Origin: Undibacterium paludis
GTDB lineage: Bacteria > Pseudomonadota > Gammaproteobacteria > Burkholderiales > Burkholderiaceae_D
Length of the DNA: 64,000 bases
Reading direction: 5' to 3'
NCBI RefSeq assembly: GCF_022568815.1
Contig: NZ_JAKZHX010000010.1
Span: 186,001-250,000 of the forward strand
Shown: one piece after another, positions 16,849 to 25,789 of the stretch
Numbering within the stretch: the stretch's first letter is position 1
How the letters are laid out: each line of letters opens with the position of its first letter
Notes under the pieces: model-generated
The model's database searches: none
What the model saw: only the letters and a program-made list of their open reading frames with translations
Told to the model about the DNA's origin: nothing
Position numbers and translations under genes: made by a program

Positions 16849-19315
16849 GGTTTGGCTCCTGTGCAGGCATGGACAACATCCATACCGGCTGCTCCGTTGT
16901 CAATTCCAGCACTTGCCCCCCATGGTTCAGCTTGACGCCATTACCGCGCAGCAGGCGATAGGTGGCATGCGACTGGTTGACTTCAAGTTCCAGCAATTGC
17001 CCCTGGAAGTGGACGCGGAACTGATAGTCCTGCCATTGTCTTGGCAATACCGGCGCAAAACTCAGTTGCGCCCTGGTTTGCTCCCCACTGCCTCCTTCAG
17101 TGTGTACATGCCTGATGCGCATGCCGCCAAAACCGTAGGCGATGCCAAGCCAGGTGCCGCCCATGGCGGCAGTGTGTACACCATAATGCGTATTGCCGTG
17201 GGTATTGTCGAGGTCCAGTCTGGCGGTTTGCATGAAGTAATCGTAAGCCTTGTCGTGATAACCGACTTCTGCCGCGATGATGCTGAAGATGCAGGTGGAC
17301 AGCGACGAATCATGGGTAGTCACAGCTTCGTAAAAATCGAAATCGCGGCGCTTGTCGTCAAGCGCGAACTGGTCACTGAGCAGGAGCAGGGCCAGCAGCA
17401 CGTCAGCCTGCTTGCAGACCTGGTGGCGGTAGATCACCAGCGGGTGGTAGTGCAAAAGCAGCGGGTAGTTGTCTTTGGGTGTGGCGGCAAAGTCCCAGGG
17501 CTTTTTATTGAGGAAGCTGTCGTCCTGTTCATGAATACCTCGCTCTGCATCATAGGGCAGGAACATCAGTGCAGCGGCACGCTGCCAGGCATCAAGCTCT
17601 GCATTGTCCAGGCTGATTTTTTTTGCCAGCTGGTGATAGTCCTCTGCATGCTGCGTCTGCAATTGCGTGACGATATCAACAGCGAAGCGCAGGTGCATTT
17701 GCGCCATGGCATTGGTGTAATAATTGTTGTTGACTTGCGCCGTGTACTCATCAGGGCCAGTGACTTCATTGATGCAGAACACTTCTTGCTGCTGACCACG
17801 CATGCGGGTGAAGTGACCGAGCCCCATCCACAGGCGCGCTGTTTCCAATACGATTTCTGCACCCTGCTTCAAGAGAAAATCGGTATCACCTGTGGCTTCC
17901 ATATACAGCTTGATGGAATAGGCAATGTCGGCATTGATATGGTATTGCGCCGTACCGGCCGGGAAGTAGGCAGAGCATTCTTCACCATCGATGGTGCGCC
18001 ATGGGTAAAGTGCGCCGCTGGCATGTGACAACTGACGCGCCCGTTCCCTGGCTTGCGGCAGGTATTGATAACGGTATTCCAGCAGTTTTTTGGCAATCTC
18101 GGGTTTGTTGTAGAGGAAGAAGGGGAAGATATAGATTTCTGTATCCCAGAAATAATGGCCTTCATAACCTTCACCGGTCAGCCCCTTGGCAGCGATGTTG
18201 GTTTTACCGTCGCGGCCTACAGATTGCAGCAGGTGGAACATATTGAAGTGTATGCCCTGCTGCAAGGCGGCATCGCCTGAGACACGTACATCCGCCTGCG
18301 CCCAGAAATCATCAAGATAAGCACGTTGCGCCTTTGCCAGTTGCGTAAAGCCTTGTACCTGCGCCATGACCAGGGCCTGCTTGCTTGTTGTCAGCAGCGA
18401 TGCCGCCGGAAAATCGCGGGAAGAATAATAACTGCAAAACTTTTCCAGGCAGATGACCTGGCCCTGTACGGCATCCACATCAAAACGCTGGCCGATTTTT
18501 TCGCCTGACTGCTGCAACGTGCTGGTGTAGGACGCGGTGGTGTGCAGGCAGTTCTGCTGGGCCGTCGCCAGACACAGACCACTATTATGGGTGCGGTGCA
18601 AGGTGGCGGTAAAGTCACCGTCCTGCATCACTTCAAGCTTGTGCAGCACGGGGCCGCTGATGGCGGAGCCCACACGCGGGTCATCGCCTGCTTCAATATT
18701 CTTGACGGCGCTGTCTATACTGGATGTCAGGCTGATACGGCCAGAAAAATTCAATGGCGTGACTTCATAAGAAATCGCGAACAGATGCTTGTTGTCAAAA
18801 CTGACCAGACGCTGGCTGTGCAGACGTATGCTGCGCCCTTTGGGAGATGTCCATTGGAGAGTGCGTGTCAGCAAACCGGTCTTGAAATCGAGATGACGCT
18901 GGTACTGGTCAAGACTGCCCCGCTGCAAGTCAAAGACTTCATCTTCGATGTGCAGTTCTATGCATTTTGCATTGGGCACATTGAGCATGAACTGATTGGT
19001 ACGCGCCAGGCCGTAAGCATTTTCCGGGTACTGTATGGCTTCAGATTCATAAAAGCCATTGAGGTAGCTGCCATTCAAGGAAGGGACATTGGCGCGCTGC
19101 TCACCCTCTTCAGCGCAAGCACGCAAACCTATGTAGCCATTGCCAAGAGCGAACAGGGTTTCATTGAGCTGATTATTCACATCAGCAAGACTTTGCTCGG
19201 TAAGCCCCCAGCTTTCTGGCGGAAAAGACAGATGCGTGGCATCAGATAATTGCACAGTGTCGTCCTTCATTTTTATTGTGTCTGGCTGTTGCAATTGCTT
19301 GTTGCATTTGGCCAT
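16841..19315 (-). CDS. GH65 family disaccharide phosphorylase (maltose/trehalose/kojibiose type)
   Basis: This 824-residue protein has the full GH65 layout: an N-terminal beta-sandwich (to about residue 290), a helical linker, an (alpha/alpha)6 barrel (about 340-720) and a C-terminal beta-sheet domain. The catalytic-acid segment is clear in NEVTGPDEYTAQVNNNYYTN (about residue 505); inorganic phosphate replaces water as nucleophile. ETLFALGNGYIGLRA (about residue 54) is the usual N-terminal signature. The cytosolic product is beta-glucose 1-phosphate, handled by the overlapping beta-phosphoglucomutase gene. Sequence by eye does not separate maltose, trehalose, nigerose or kojibiose specificity. 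A later start at 19270 is possible; neither start has a good ribosome site. Confidence 0.88.
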   Translation of the reverse strand: MAKCNKQLQQPDTIKMKDDTVQLSDATHLSFPPESWGLTEQSLADVNNQLNETLFALGNGYIGLRACAEEGEQRANVPSLNGSYLNGFYESEAIQYPENAYGLARTNQFMLNVPNAKCIELHIEDEVFDLQRGSLDQYQRHLDFKTGLLTRTLQWTSPKGRSIRLHSQRLVSFDNKHLFAISYEVTPLNFSGRISLTSSIDSAVKNIEAGDDPRVGSAISGPVLHKLEVMQDGDFTATLHRTHNSGLCLATAQQNCLHTTASYTSTLQQSGEKIGQRFDVDAVQGQVICLEKFCSYYSSRDFPAASLLTTSKQALVMAQVQGFTQLAKAQRAYLDDFWAQADVRVSGDAALQQGIHFNMFHLLQSVGRDGKTNIAAKGLTGEGYEGHYFWDTEIYIFPFFLYNKPEIAKKLLEYRYQYLPQARERARQLSHASGALYPWRTIDGEECSAYFPAGTAQYHINADIAYSIKLYMEATGDTDFLLKQGAEIVLETARLWMGLGHFTRMRGQQQEVFCINEVTGPDEYTAQVNNNYYTNAMAQMHLRFAVDIVTQLQTQHAEDYHQLAKKISLDNAELDAWQRAAALMFLPYDAERGIHEQDDSFLNKKPWDFAATPKDNYPLLLHYHPLVIYRHQVCKQADVLLALLLLSDQFALDDKRRDFDFYEAVTTHDSSLSTCIFSIIAAEVGYHDKAYDYFMQTARLDLDNTHGNTHYGVHTAAMGGTWLGIAYGFGGMRIRHVHTEGGSGEQTRAQLSFAPVLPRQWQDYQFRVHFQGQLLELEVNQSHATYRLLRGNGVKLNHGGQVLELTTEQPVWMLSMPAQEPNHA

Positions 19316-19325
19316 TTAGTAGTGA

Positions 19326-19399
19326 AATCCGGTTATTTCTTGTTTATTGAAAAACTCAAACCGGTTTGGATTTAAAATTAATTCTATTCAAACCGGTTT
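19326..19399. promoter_or_regulatory. Three LacI-type operators at 32-bp steps
   Basis: Two perfect palindromes AAACCGGTTT lie at 19390-19399 and 19358-19367, and a degenerate one, AATCCGGTTA (8 of 10 identical), at 19326-19335. Their centres are at 19394.5, 19362.5 and 19330.5, exactly 32 bp apart, or about three helical turns, so repressors would sit on the same DNA face. The first lies in the promoter spacer, the second near the start of transcription, and the third just before the longer GH65 start codon. Confidence 0.75.
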
Positions 19400-19409
19400 T
19401 AAAAGTCAA
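19381..19409 (-). promoter_or_regulatory. Sigma-70-type promoter of the GH65 operon with operator in its spacer
   Basis: On the minus strand TTGACT (19409-19404) is followed by a 17-bp spacer and TAGAAT (19386-19381), close to the sigma-70 consensus. The spacer contains the palindrome AAACCGGTTT, so a bound LacI-type repressor would block RNA polymerase directly. The rest of the gap up to the next gene (19410-19642) shows nothing further. Confidence 0.8.
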
Positions 19410-19642
19410 TAAACTATTTTCAGATGAATGGCAAGGTATGTGATTAATTGGGGAATGCCAGGGTGAACAACAGGCCGAAATATGCCTTGCCGCAATGCTA
19501 ATTTATTTGATGTCCAAGCAATAACACGGCCGTCAGAGAACATTGAAAACACAAATCACTGTAGTCTTGCGTCAGCGGAAGACTCGTGGAAACAGGCAAG
19601 GCAGACGAGAACTTTGCCTGACGCTCGGACCAGGTCAGCCCC

Positions 19643-20662
19643 TCAAGTCTGGCGCACCACCAGATTGGTCTGCAAGACCTCGGACTCGACTGTTTCTTCA
19701 TTGATCAGCCCCAGGATCTTCTTGGCAAGCAGGATGCCGCCATCACGCAGGTACTGGTGCACACTGGTCAGCGCAGGGATAAAGCTGGCTGCACCGGGCG
19801 TATCGTCATAACCGATGACAGACACCTGCCCCGGCACGCTGAGATTTTTTTCAGTGATGGCGCGTATCGCCCCCATGGCCAGCAAGTCACTGGCGGCGAA
19901 AACAGCATCAAAGGACTGGTCTGCTTTTTCCAGGTAGGCTGACATGCAGTCAAATCCCGCCTCAAAGGTAAATGCCTTGGGACGCAGGATGCTGACTGCA
20001 TGCTGCTGCCCGCTTTGCTGCTCCAGCGTTTCCATAAAACCGGTGCAGCGCTCCTGGATTTCAGCGTGATCAATATCGCCAATGAACAACATCTTGCGAC
20101 GACCCTGCTCGATAAAGCGCTGCGCCACGCTGGCCCCGCCCTTGCGGTTGTCACTGCCGACCACGATGCAGGACTGGTTGGCATCCGGCGCGCCCCAGAT
20201 TACCAATGGCAAGCCGGACCGTTGCAAATGCCGCACTGCTTCACCATGCGAGCCCTGGCCGAGCAGGATCATGCCATCTGCCCCCTGCACAGGCGGCGTA
20301 TCAATGAGCTGCATGGAAGTCAGCACCACGCTATAGCCGGCAGTGGTCAGTTCCTGGGTGATGCCGCCCAGTAGCTCCAATGGATAAGGGTCAGACATGG
20401 GTCTGTCGCTGGCGGGTGTCATTTCCACTACGACGGCAACTGAATGGCTGCGCCCCAGGCGCAGATTGCGGGCGCTGACGTTAAAGCGATAGCCCTGCTG
20501 CCCGGCAATCTTGCGTATTTTCTCGCGCGTCTCTTCCGTCACCAGGGGGCTATTGCGCAGGGCACGCGACACCGTAATGGTGGATACACCGGCAATTGCC
20601 GCCAGATGTTCCATCGTTACCCCGGATTCGGGATTGGGTGCGCCTTTCTTTTTTGCTGCCAT
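19643..20662 (-). CDS. LacI-family regulator divergent from the TonB receptor
   Basis: A start at 20662 (MAAKKKGAPNPES) gives 339 residues; a longer frame adds 29 residues with no DNA-binding character. The helix-turn-helix is MEHLAAIAGVSTITVSRALR (residues 17-36), followed by the hinge and a sugar-sensor domain (about 70-335). It is divergent from the TonB receptor gene across a 600-bp gap that holds two tandem LacI-type sites and probably regulates that receptor, itself, or both. It is separated from the GH65 operon by the operator region at 19326-19399, for which it is the other candidate. Confidence 0.82.
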   Translation of the reverse strand: MAAKKKGAPNPESGVTMEHLAAIAGVSTITVSRALRNSPLVTEETREKIRKIAGQQGYRFNVSARNLRLGRSHSVAVVVEMTPASDRPMSDPYPLELLGGITQELTTAGYSVVLTSMQLIDTPPVQGADGMILLGQGSHGEAVRHLQRSGLPLVIWGAPDANQSCIVVGSDNRKGGASVAQRFIEQGRRKMLFIGDIDHAEIQERCTGFMETLEQQSGQQHAVSILRPKAFTFEAGFDCMSAYLEKADQSFDAVFAASDLLAMGAIRAITEKNLSVPGQVSVIGYDDTPGAASFIPALTSVHQYLRDGGILLAKKILGLINEETVESEVLQTNLVVRQT

Positions 20663-21261
20663 GCAAAGACCCTGCCTGTTTGTTGTTCCAGTGTTCGTTG
20701 TATCGATGTTCTTGTCTATTGCGTTTATATATACGCAAAGCGCAAACATCAGATTTTCAGGCGCATTATGACAGAGCTTGCAGGGCTAAGGAATATTTCG
20801 CACCCCAGAGCAAAGCCCCCCCCATCTCTCGCTGACCTTGCTTTGCGACCTGGCGTATCAAGCTGGTAGTCGGCAAGGCAGCAAGGAAGTGGACGAGCAA
20901 ACAGGCGCGACTGCAAGAGCAATAATTGCGTCAGATATTCGGCAAATGTTGTGTCAGGATTGGCGCAGGACCAGCTTGCAAAACCGAAATTTCCATCGGA
21001 ACAATGAGCAATGAAACCACAAATAGGATTTGTGTCGAATAAATGACATCGATAACATTTAAATTGACATCGATAACATTTCTTGTTTCAATGAGCTTGT
21101 TTTTACATCTCATCACTTGAGTGCCAGGGAAAATCAGGTCAGGACTACAATGACCAGACTCATTTAGGAAGTGGTGTCAGGCAGCCGGGGAGTTGTAGCA
21201 GTACCAGCTTGCAGCCTGCGGATGGCGAAACAAAAACTTTAATAATATTCAGGAGTACAAC
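20663..21261. promoter_or_regulatory. Divergent regulatory region with tandem LacI-type operators
   Basis: TGACATCGATAACATTT is repeated at 21044-21060 and 21065-21081, 21 bp apart (two helical turns). Each contains the imperfect palindrome TGACATCGATAACA, centred on CG as in LacI-family sites. The second copy overlaps a possible -35 TTGACA (21064-21069), with TTCAAT 17 bp further on (21087-21092). The receptor start has an AGGAG ribosome site at 21251. The remainder (20663-21040) shows no gene or strong structure. Confidence 0.65.
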
Positions 21262-23757
21262 ATGAATTGTAACAACCACTTCCGGTTGTCGGCGATCACG
21301 CTCGCCATGATGACATTGATGAGCCAGGCTCACGCACAAGCACCTCAACCGACACCTCCGTCAGGACCCCAGGCTGAAGGCAGCACGGCAGCCCAGGCCG
21401 ACGCCGGCAACGCCAAGCCTGGCAAACCGGAAGAAGTCCAGCTGATCGTCGTGACTGGTAATGCCCGCAATGGCGGCCAGCGCAAGATCGATGCTTCCTA
21501 TTCCATCACGACAGCGAATGAAGAACAGTTGAAACAAGCCGCCCCCAGCAGCACGGCTGACCTGCTGAAGATCGTCCCCGGCATCTATGCCGAATCCAGC
21601 GGCGGCAATGCCGGCGCCAATATCGGTGTGCGCGGCTTCCCTATCGATGGTGATGCGCCTTTTGTGACCATACAGCTCAATGGCTCGCCTTTGTTCCCGC
21701 CGCCCACCCTGTCCTTCCTGGAAGGGTCATCCCTGTTCCGCATTGACGATACAGTAGAAAGAGTGGAAGTCTTGCGCGGCGGCCCCAGCCCCATTTTCTC
21801 GAATGGTCAGCCTGGCGCGACGATGAACTTCCTGCTCAAAAAAGGTCGCGACACTGCTGAAGGCAGTCTGCGCGCTACCGTGGGCACGGGCAATCTGCGC
21901 CGTATTGACGGTTATTATGGCGGCAAGATCGCCGATGGCTGGTATGGCACCATAGGCGGTTTTTATCGCGTCGCCCAGGGTGTACGTGACGGACAATACC
22001 CTGCGGATGAAGGCGGCCAGGTCACTGCCAGTGTCACAAAAAGACTGGACCAGGGTGAGCTGACTTTCTATGCGCGTACAGTTAATGACAAGAATACTTT
22101 CTATACCGGTGTACCACTGATTTCTGCTGCTACGGCTGGTGGCAAGCCCACAGCCTTCCCTGGTTTTGATCCCTTGACCGGTTCCCTGTACGGCAACGAA
22201 TTGCGCAATGTCGCACTCGAAGTCGGCCCCGGCCAGGTTATCAACAAGGACCTGGCGAATGGTCGTGGCTTGCAGGCCAATCTGTTTGGTGTCGACTTCA
22301 GCCAGAACATCAATGGCTGGACCGTCAGCAACAAACTCAACCATTTCTCTGGCGATGCCCCTACCCTGGCGATTTTTACCGGCAACAGCCCAATGAGCAT
22401 GTCCGCCTACATCAATAGCGCCATCCAGTCTGCCAATGGCCAGGCCAACGTGGTCGCTGCTGCTGGCGGCAAGCAGGCGACATCGGGCACGGCAACTTAC
22501 CTCAATGGTGGCGGCGCAGTCGCTGCTGACCAGCAAGTGATGTCGGCCGGTATCTGGTCGGTGGAAAAGAAACTGAGTTCCTTCACCGATGAACTGCGTG
22601 TCAGCAAAGAAATCATCAAAGACCACACCATGACAGCCGGTCTGTACTATGCCGATTATTCATCCAAGGACATGTGGTACCTGGGCAATGGTGTGCTGAT
22701 GACGGCGACACCGAATGCCCGTCCGATCAACCTGCAATTGAATAATGGCGTGGTAGTCAGCGGCAATGGCCATGACGGAGCATCCTTCTACACCCTGAAT
22801 GAAAATTTCTCGGCACAGAATACGGCTTTCTACCTGGCTGATGAATGGAAGATCAATGATGCAATACGCATCGATGCCGGTGTACGTACCGAGAACCGCC
22901 GCTTGAATGGAGTCATCTCCAACCCCAAGTCAGTGGACCTGGATAATAACCCCCTGACCCTGTACAACAACAACGCATCGGTACTGAGCGGCAGCAATAC
23001 ACCGGTCAACCGTACCGACAGTGAAGTCTCTTACACCCTGGGCGGCAACTACAAGGTGTCAGAAAATTTCAGCGTCTTTGCCCGTATGAATTCCGGTTTT
23101 GCCCTGCCGCAGTTTGACACCATACGCGACAATGGCGTCACTGCACCGGTGACCAAGGTCAAACAATATGAAATTGGCTTGAAGAGCGTGTCTGAGTACG
23201 TCAGCGCCTACCTGACTTTCTTCCACAACACCTTCACCGGCCTGCCTTTCCAGCAGTTCCTGGCGGATGGCAGCAATGTCACGGCCATCGGCGGCTCCAG
23301 CGGCTCTGGCCTGGAATTTGAAGTGGCGGCACGCCCGGTCAAGAACTTCCAGATTTCATTGAGCGGTGCTTACCAGCAATCAAAGTATGAAAATTATGGC
23401 AGCAACACCGGCCATGAAGTCAAGCGCCAGCCCAAGCTGCAGTTCCGCCTGTCGCCGAGCTACCGCATCCCCCTGGACAATGCCGATATCAAGCTCTACG
23501 GCACTTACACCCATGTCGATGCCCGCTTTGCCGACGCAGAAAACCAGCAATCCCTGCCCAAGTATTACACACTTGATGCCGGTATCCTGGTCGGACTTGG
23601 CGACAACCTGGAATTCCGCCTGGCCGGCACCAACCTGACCAATCAACTTGGCCTGACAGAAGGCAATTCCCGCGTCATCGGCAGCGGCAGCAGCGTGGTC
23701 TTTGCCCGCCCTATCTTTGGCCGTGCGATTGAGGCTTCGGTGTTGTATCGGTTTTAG
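21262..23757 (+). CDS. TonB-dependent outer-membrane receptor, probably for oligosaccharides
   Basis: This 831-residue protein has a signal peptide (cut near residue 27, SQAHAQA), a Pro/Gln/Ala-rich linker, and a TonB-box-like LIVVTGNA segment (about 61-68). A plug domain (about 75-200) contains GVRGFPIDGD and VERVEVLRGGPS, the standard plug motifs, and a 22-strand beta-barrel ends in the terminal Phe of VLYRF. It is preceded by LacI-type operators and a divergent LacI gene, with the GH65 operon next door. That arrangement fits uptake of an alpha-glucan or oligosaccharide rather than a siderophore. The substrate is inferred from context. A strong terminator follows. Confidence 0.88.
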   Translation: MNCNNHFRLSAITLAMMTLMSQAHAQAPQPTPPSGPQAEGSTAAQADAGNAKPGKPEEVQLIVVTGNARNGGQRKIDASYSITTANEEQLKQAAPSSTADLLKIVPGIYAESSGGNAGANIGVRGFPIDGDAPFVTIQLNGSPLFPPPTLSFLEGSSLFRIDDTVERVEVLRGGPSPIFSNGQPGATMNFLLKKGRDTAEGSLRATVGTGNLRRIDGYYGGKIADGWYGTIGGFYRVAQGVRDGQYPADEGGQVTASVTKRLDQGELTFYARTVNDKNTFYTGVPLISAATAGGKPTAFPGFDPLTGSLYGNELRNVALEVGPGQVINKDLANGRGLQANLFGVDFSQNINGWTVSNKLNHFSGDAPTLAIFTGNSPMSMSAYINSAIQSANGQANVVAAAGGKQATSGTATYLNGGGAVAADQQVMSAGIWSVEKKLSSFTDELRVSKEIIKDHTMTAGLYYADYSSKDMWYLGNGVLMTATPNARPINLQLNNGVVVSGNGHDGASFYTLNENFSAQNTAFYLADEWKINDAIRIDAGVRTENRRLNGVISNPKSVDLDNNPLTLYNNNASVLSGSNTPVNRTDSEVSYTLGGNYKVSENFSVFARMNSGFALPQFDTIRDNGVTAPVTKVKQYEIGLKSVSEYVSAYLTFFHNTFTGLPFQQFLADGSNVTAIGGSSGSGLEFEVAARPVKNFQISLSGAYQQSKYENYGSNTGHEVKRQPKLQFRLSPSYRIPLDNADIKLYGTYTHVDARFADAENQQSLPKYYTLDAGILVGLGDNLEFRLAGTNLTNQLGLTEGNSRVIGSGSSVVFARPIFGRAIEASVLYRF

Positions 23758-23792
23758 TATCTGTTAGTTCATCAAGCAACGTAAACTGCTTT

Positions 23793-23827
23793 AAAAGCGG
23801 ACTTACCTGTCAGGTAAGTCCGCTTTT
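23793..23827 (+). terminator. Strong terminator after the TonB receptor
   Basis: AAAAGCGGACTTACCT (23793-23808) pairs perfectly with AGGTAAGTCCGCTTTT (23812-23827) over a 3-base loop. The stem ends in T on the plus strand and A on the other side, so it can work in both directions, also ending the leftward broken gene at 23858. Confidence 0.9.
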
Positions 23828-23857
23828 CATTTCGATTCCATACAGTCAAAAGTTATA

Positions 23858-24163
23858 TTAAGCCTCAGTCTTTGCGTAAGGTATCTTGCTACGCAATACG
23901 CCAAATGACAATAAACTACCTAATATCGGCACAAGGACAGGAAGAAAACCATAGTAGACCCAGCTTCTGCCGCATCGTGACGCTGCCTGGCCAAGGAACA
24001 CATGTGCAGCAAAAAAAGCAAGGAGATAAGCACATAATCCAACTACCGCTCCAAGCGAATTCTTTTAGCCTGAAAACACACCGACAAAAATTGTGACAAA
24101 CATAAAAACTATAGACAGTCGCGCACGAAGCAAAGATTGTTCTGCATAAGATGTGGCAGTCAT
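23858..24163 (-). pseudogene. Small membrane-protein gene interrupted by an in-frame TAA
   Basis: From an ATG at 24163 with an excellent ribosome site (GGAGGTCTCTC), the frame reads 32 codons into a hydrophobic helix, meets TAA at 24067-24065, and continues in the same frame for 68 codons to TAA at 23858. The second half has two further clear membrane helices (KNSLGAVVGLCAYLLAFFAA and PVLVPILGSLLSFGV). The joined product would be a 101-residue protein with three membrane helices. One base change explains the stop, which suggests recent loss, strain variation or a sequencing error. I do not recognise the family. Confidence 0.6.
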
Positions 24164-24186
24164 GAGAGACCTCCGATTAATTGATA

Positions 24187-24711
24187 TTAGTTTGTCTGGT
24201 TTTCAGTATCATACATTCGCTGCAGCTCATATTCAGCCCCATCAACATGTTCGTCAACGGCCTGGCGAAGAAATCCCATCCCTGATGCCTTGTCTTGAGA
24301 GATGCCATTTAATCCATAAAAAAGGTCAAGCCCATGGAATGCCTTAGCTTTTGAATGTCCACCTTCAGCTGCCAATTTAAATAACTGGGCAGCTTTTTCC
24401 CGGTCTTTATCTACCACATCCCCAACGTCGTAATAAGCGCCAAGGCGGTATTGAGCTTCAGGGCTCCCTAAATTGGCGGCCTCAGTCAATATACCGAGTG
24501 AACGTTTCTCGAAGTCTTCATCAGTTTCTTTGCGAATAAGTCTAAACGTGGAGTACAAATATAAGGCTTCCGGGCATTTCGCTACTATGAGTGGCGCGAG
24601 GATTTTATAAGCGGCCCGGCAAGCACCAGCCTCGATTTTTTCTCTTGCTTTTTGCAATAAATATTCTTGATCTGAATTATTCATGATTGAATCAAAATTA
24701 CGCAGCATCAT
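24187..24711 (-). CDS. Sel1-repeat protein
   Basis: This 174-residue protein has Sel1-like (TPR-type) repeats, best seen at about residues 85-160: EAQYRLGAYYDVGDVVDKD, then KAAQLFKLAAEGGHSKA and the related GMGFLRQAVDEHVDGAEYEL. Such repeats make curved helical scaffolds for protein contacts. There is no signal peptide, so it is probably cytosolic. Two adjacent ATGs (24711 and 24708) follow CAAGG; the second has better spacing. It lies just upstream of the interrupted membrane-protein gene on the same strand, 23 bp apart. The two may have formed a unit such as effector and immunity or scaffold and anchor, but nothing proves this. Confidence 0.65.
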   Translation of the reverse strand: MMLRNFDSIMNNSDQEYLLQKAREKIEAGACRAAYKILAPLIVAKCPEALYLYSTFRLIRKETDEDFEKRSLGILTEAANLGSPEAQYRLGAYYDVGDVVDKDREKAAQLFKLAAEGGHSKAKAFHGLDLFYGLNGISQDKASGMGFLRQAVDEHVDGAEYELQRMYDTENQTN

Positions 24712-24806
24712 GACCTTGGCACGTAATCACATGATTCCATACCGGTAAGTCCGTTCAGCAAATGCTTGCTGGCATTCTACAACCTCGCAGACTGCAACAT
24801 TGTATT

Positions 24807-24988
24807 CCCTCCCCTTCAAGGGGAGAGTCAGGGAGGGGGTGGGGGTCTGGTCAATTGTCCGTCATTCAAACTGCGGCAAAAACCCCATCCCAGCCATTCC
24901 ACGGCGCAGCTTGCAAGCTGCTTAGAAATTTGTGGCACAAAGCTATGCTTTGCGAATTCCCACAAATCTCCCCTTGAAGGGGAAGGAG
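24807..24988. repeat. Dispersed GC-rich palindromic repeat, copy B, with inverted end
   Basis: CCCTCCCCTTCAAGGGGAGA (24807-24826) opens an element with the same order as the repeat at 16084. CTCCCCTTGAAGGGGAAGG (24968-24986) closes it in the opposite orientation, so the ends form terminal inverted repeats about 140 bp apart. It fills most of the 24712-25010 gap; nothing else was found there. It is a REP- or MITE-like element by appearance. Confidence 0.6.
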
Positions 24989-25010
24989 CCAAAATCAAAA
25001 ACGGCCCAGT

Positions 25011-25703
25011 TCACACTATCAAATCCCGTACCCTGCCCACCTCATCAAACAAAAAGAAATGCCCGCCATCAAAGATATGTACCTCTGGTGGGTTGCTGAA
25101 ACATTCTGCCCAGGGCTTGCCATCGGCATAGGCTATCCTGTCATTCTTTCCCAGCAGTATGCGTACCGGTACATCGTGGTCGCGTTCGCTGCCGTCGACA
25201 TAGGCTTCTGCTGCTTCTATGTCGGCGCGCAGTATGGGTTCAAATAATTCCATCAATTGCGGTTCTGCCAGCACTTCTGGCGAGATGCCGCCCATGTTGC
25301 CAACCCATTCCAGGAATTCTTTTTGCGGTAAGTCTGCATGGTGTTCCAGTGCACGGCTATGTGGTGCGGCAGCACCAGACAACACCAGCCTTTGCGGCAG
25401 GCTCGCGCCCAGTTCCGCCAGCCTGTCCAGCATCACCAGGGCGATGTAGGCGCCCATGCTGTGGCCGAACAAGACATAGGGCTGGCCGGCGCTGGCGCGC
25501 AGGGTCGGCTCCAGCAGGGCGGTCACCATGTCAGGTATGCTGTGCATCAAAGGCTGACGCATATTGCTGCCATGGCCGGGCGGGTCCAGCGTGATCCATT
25601 CGTGATCATGACCACGGGCAAGACTGGCATAGCTGTAGCAGCTGCCGCCGGCAAAAGGATAGGCGATGATTTTCAAGCGATATATTCCTGTGGCGTTGAT
25701 CAA
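25011..25703 (-). CDS. Type II thioesterase of the lipopeptide cluster
   Basis: This alpha/beta hydrolase has the motifs of NRPS/PKS type II thioesterases: the N-terminal YPFAGGSCYSY loop (about residues 14-24), the nucleophile elbow GHSMGA (about 80) and the His of GGHFFLF near the C-terminus (about 218). Such enzymes free carrier proteins blocked by wrong or acetyl groups, working on the assembly line in the cytosol. The frame opens with TTG at 25703 after TGGAG; another TTG at 25676 with AGGA upstream would start closer to the domain. It is divergent from the phosphopantetheinyl transferase gene, and both serve the carrier proteins encoded to the right. Confidence 0.88.
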   Translation of the reverse strand: MINATGIYRLKIIAYPFAGGSCYSYASLARGHDHEWITLDPPGHGSNMRQPLMHSIPDMVTALLEPTLRASAGQPYVLFGHSMGAYIALVMLDRLAELGASLPQRLVLSGAAAPHSRALEHHADLPQKEFLEWVGNMGGISPEVLAEPQLMELFEPILRADIEAAEAYVDGSERDHDVPVRILLGKNDRIAYADGKPWAECFSNPPEVHIFDGGHFFLFDEVGRVRDLIV

Positions 25704-25789
25704 TAAACTCCAGGCTCCCGACTAGGACTGGATTAAAATTGCGGTTTGCAAAACAAAACATCATGCCGCAAATTGACTGAAAACGCATC

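Noticed and set aside
16847..18028. Long open frame of 393 codons on the plus strand inside the GH65 gene
   Set aside because: It is antisense to a clear GH65 protein and its residues do not resemble any family; it is a codon-bias shadow.
21727..22626. Open frame of 299 codons on the minus strand inside the TonB receptor gene
   Set aside because: It is antisense to the receptor, with no ribosome site and no family-like pattern.
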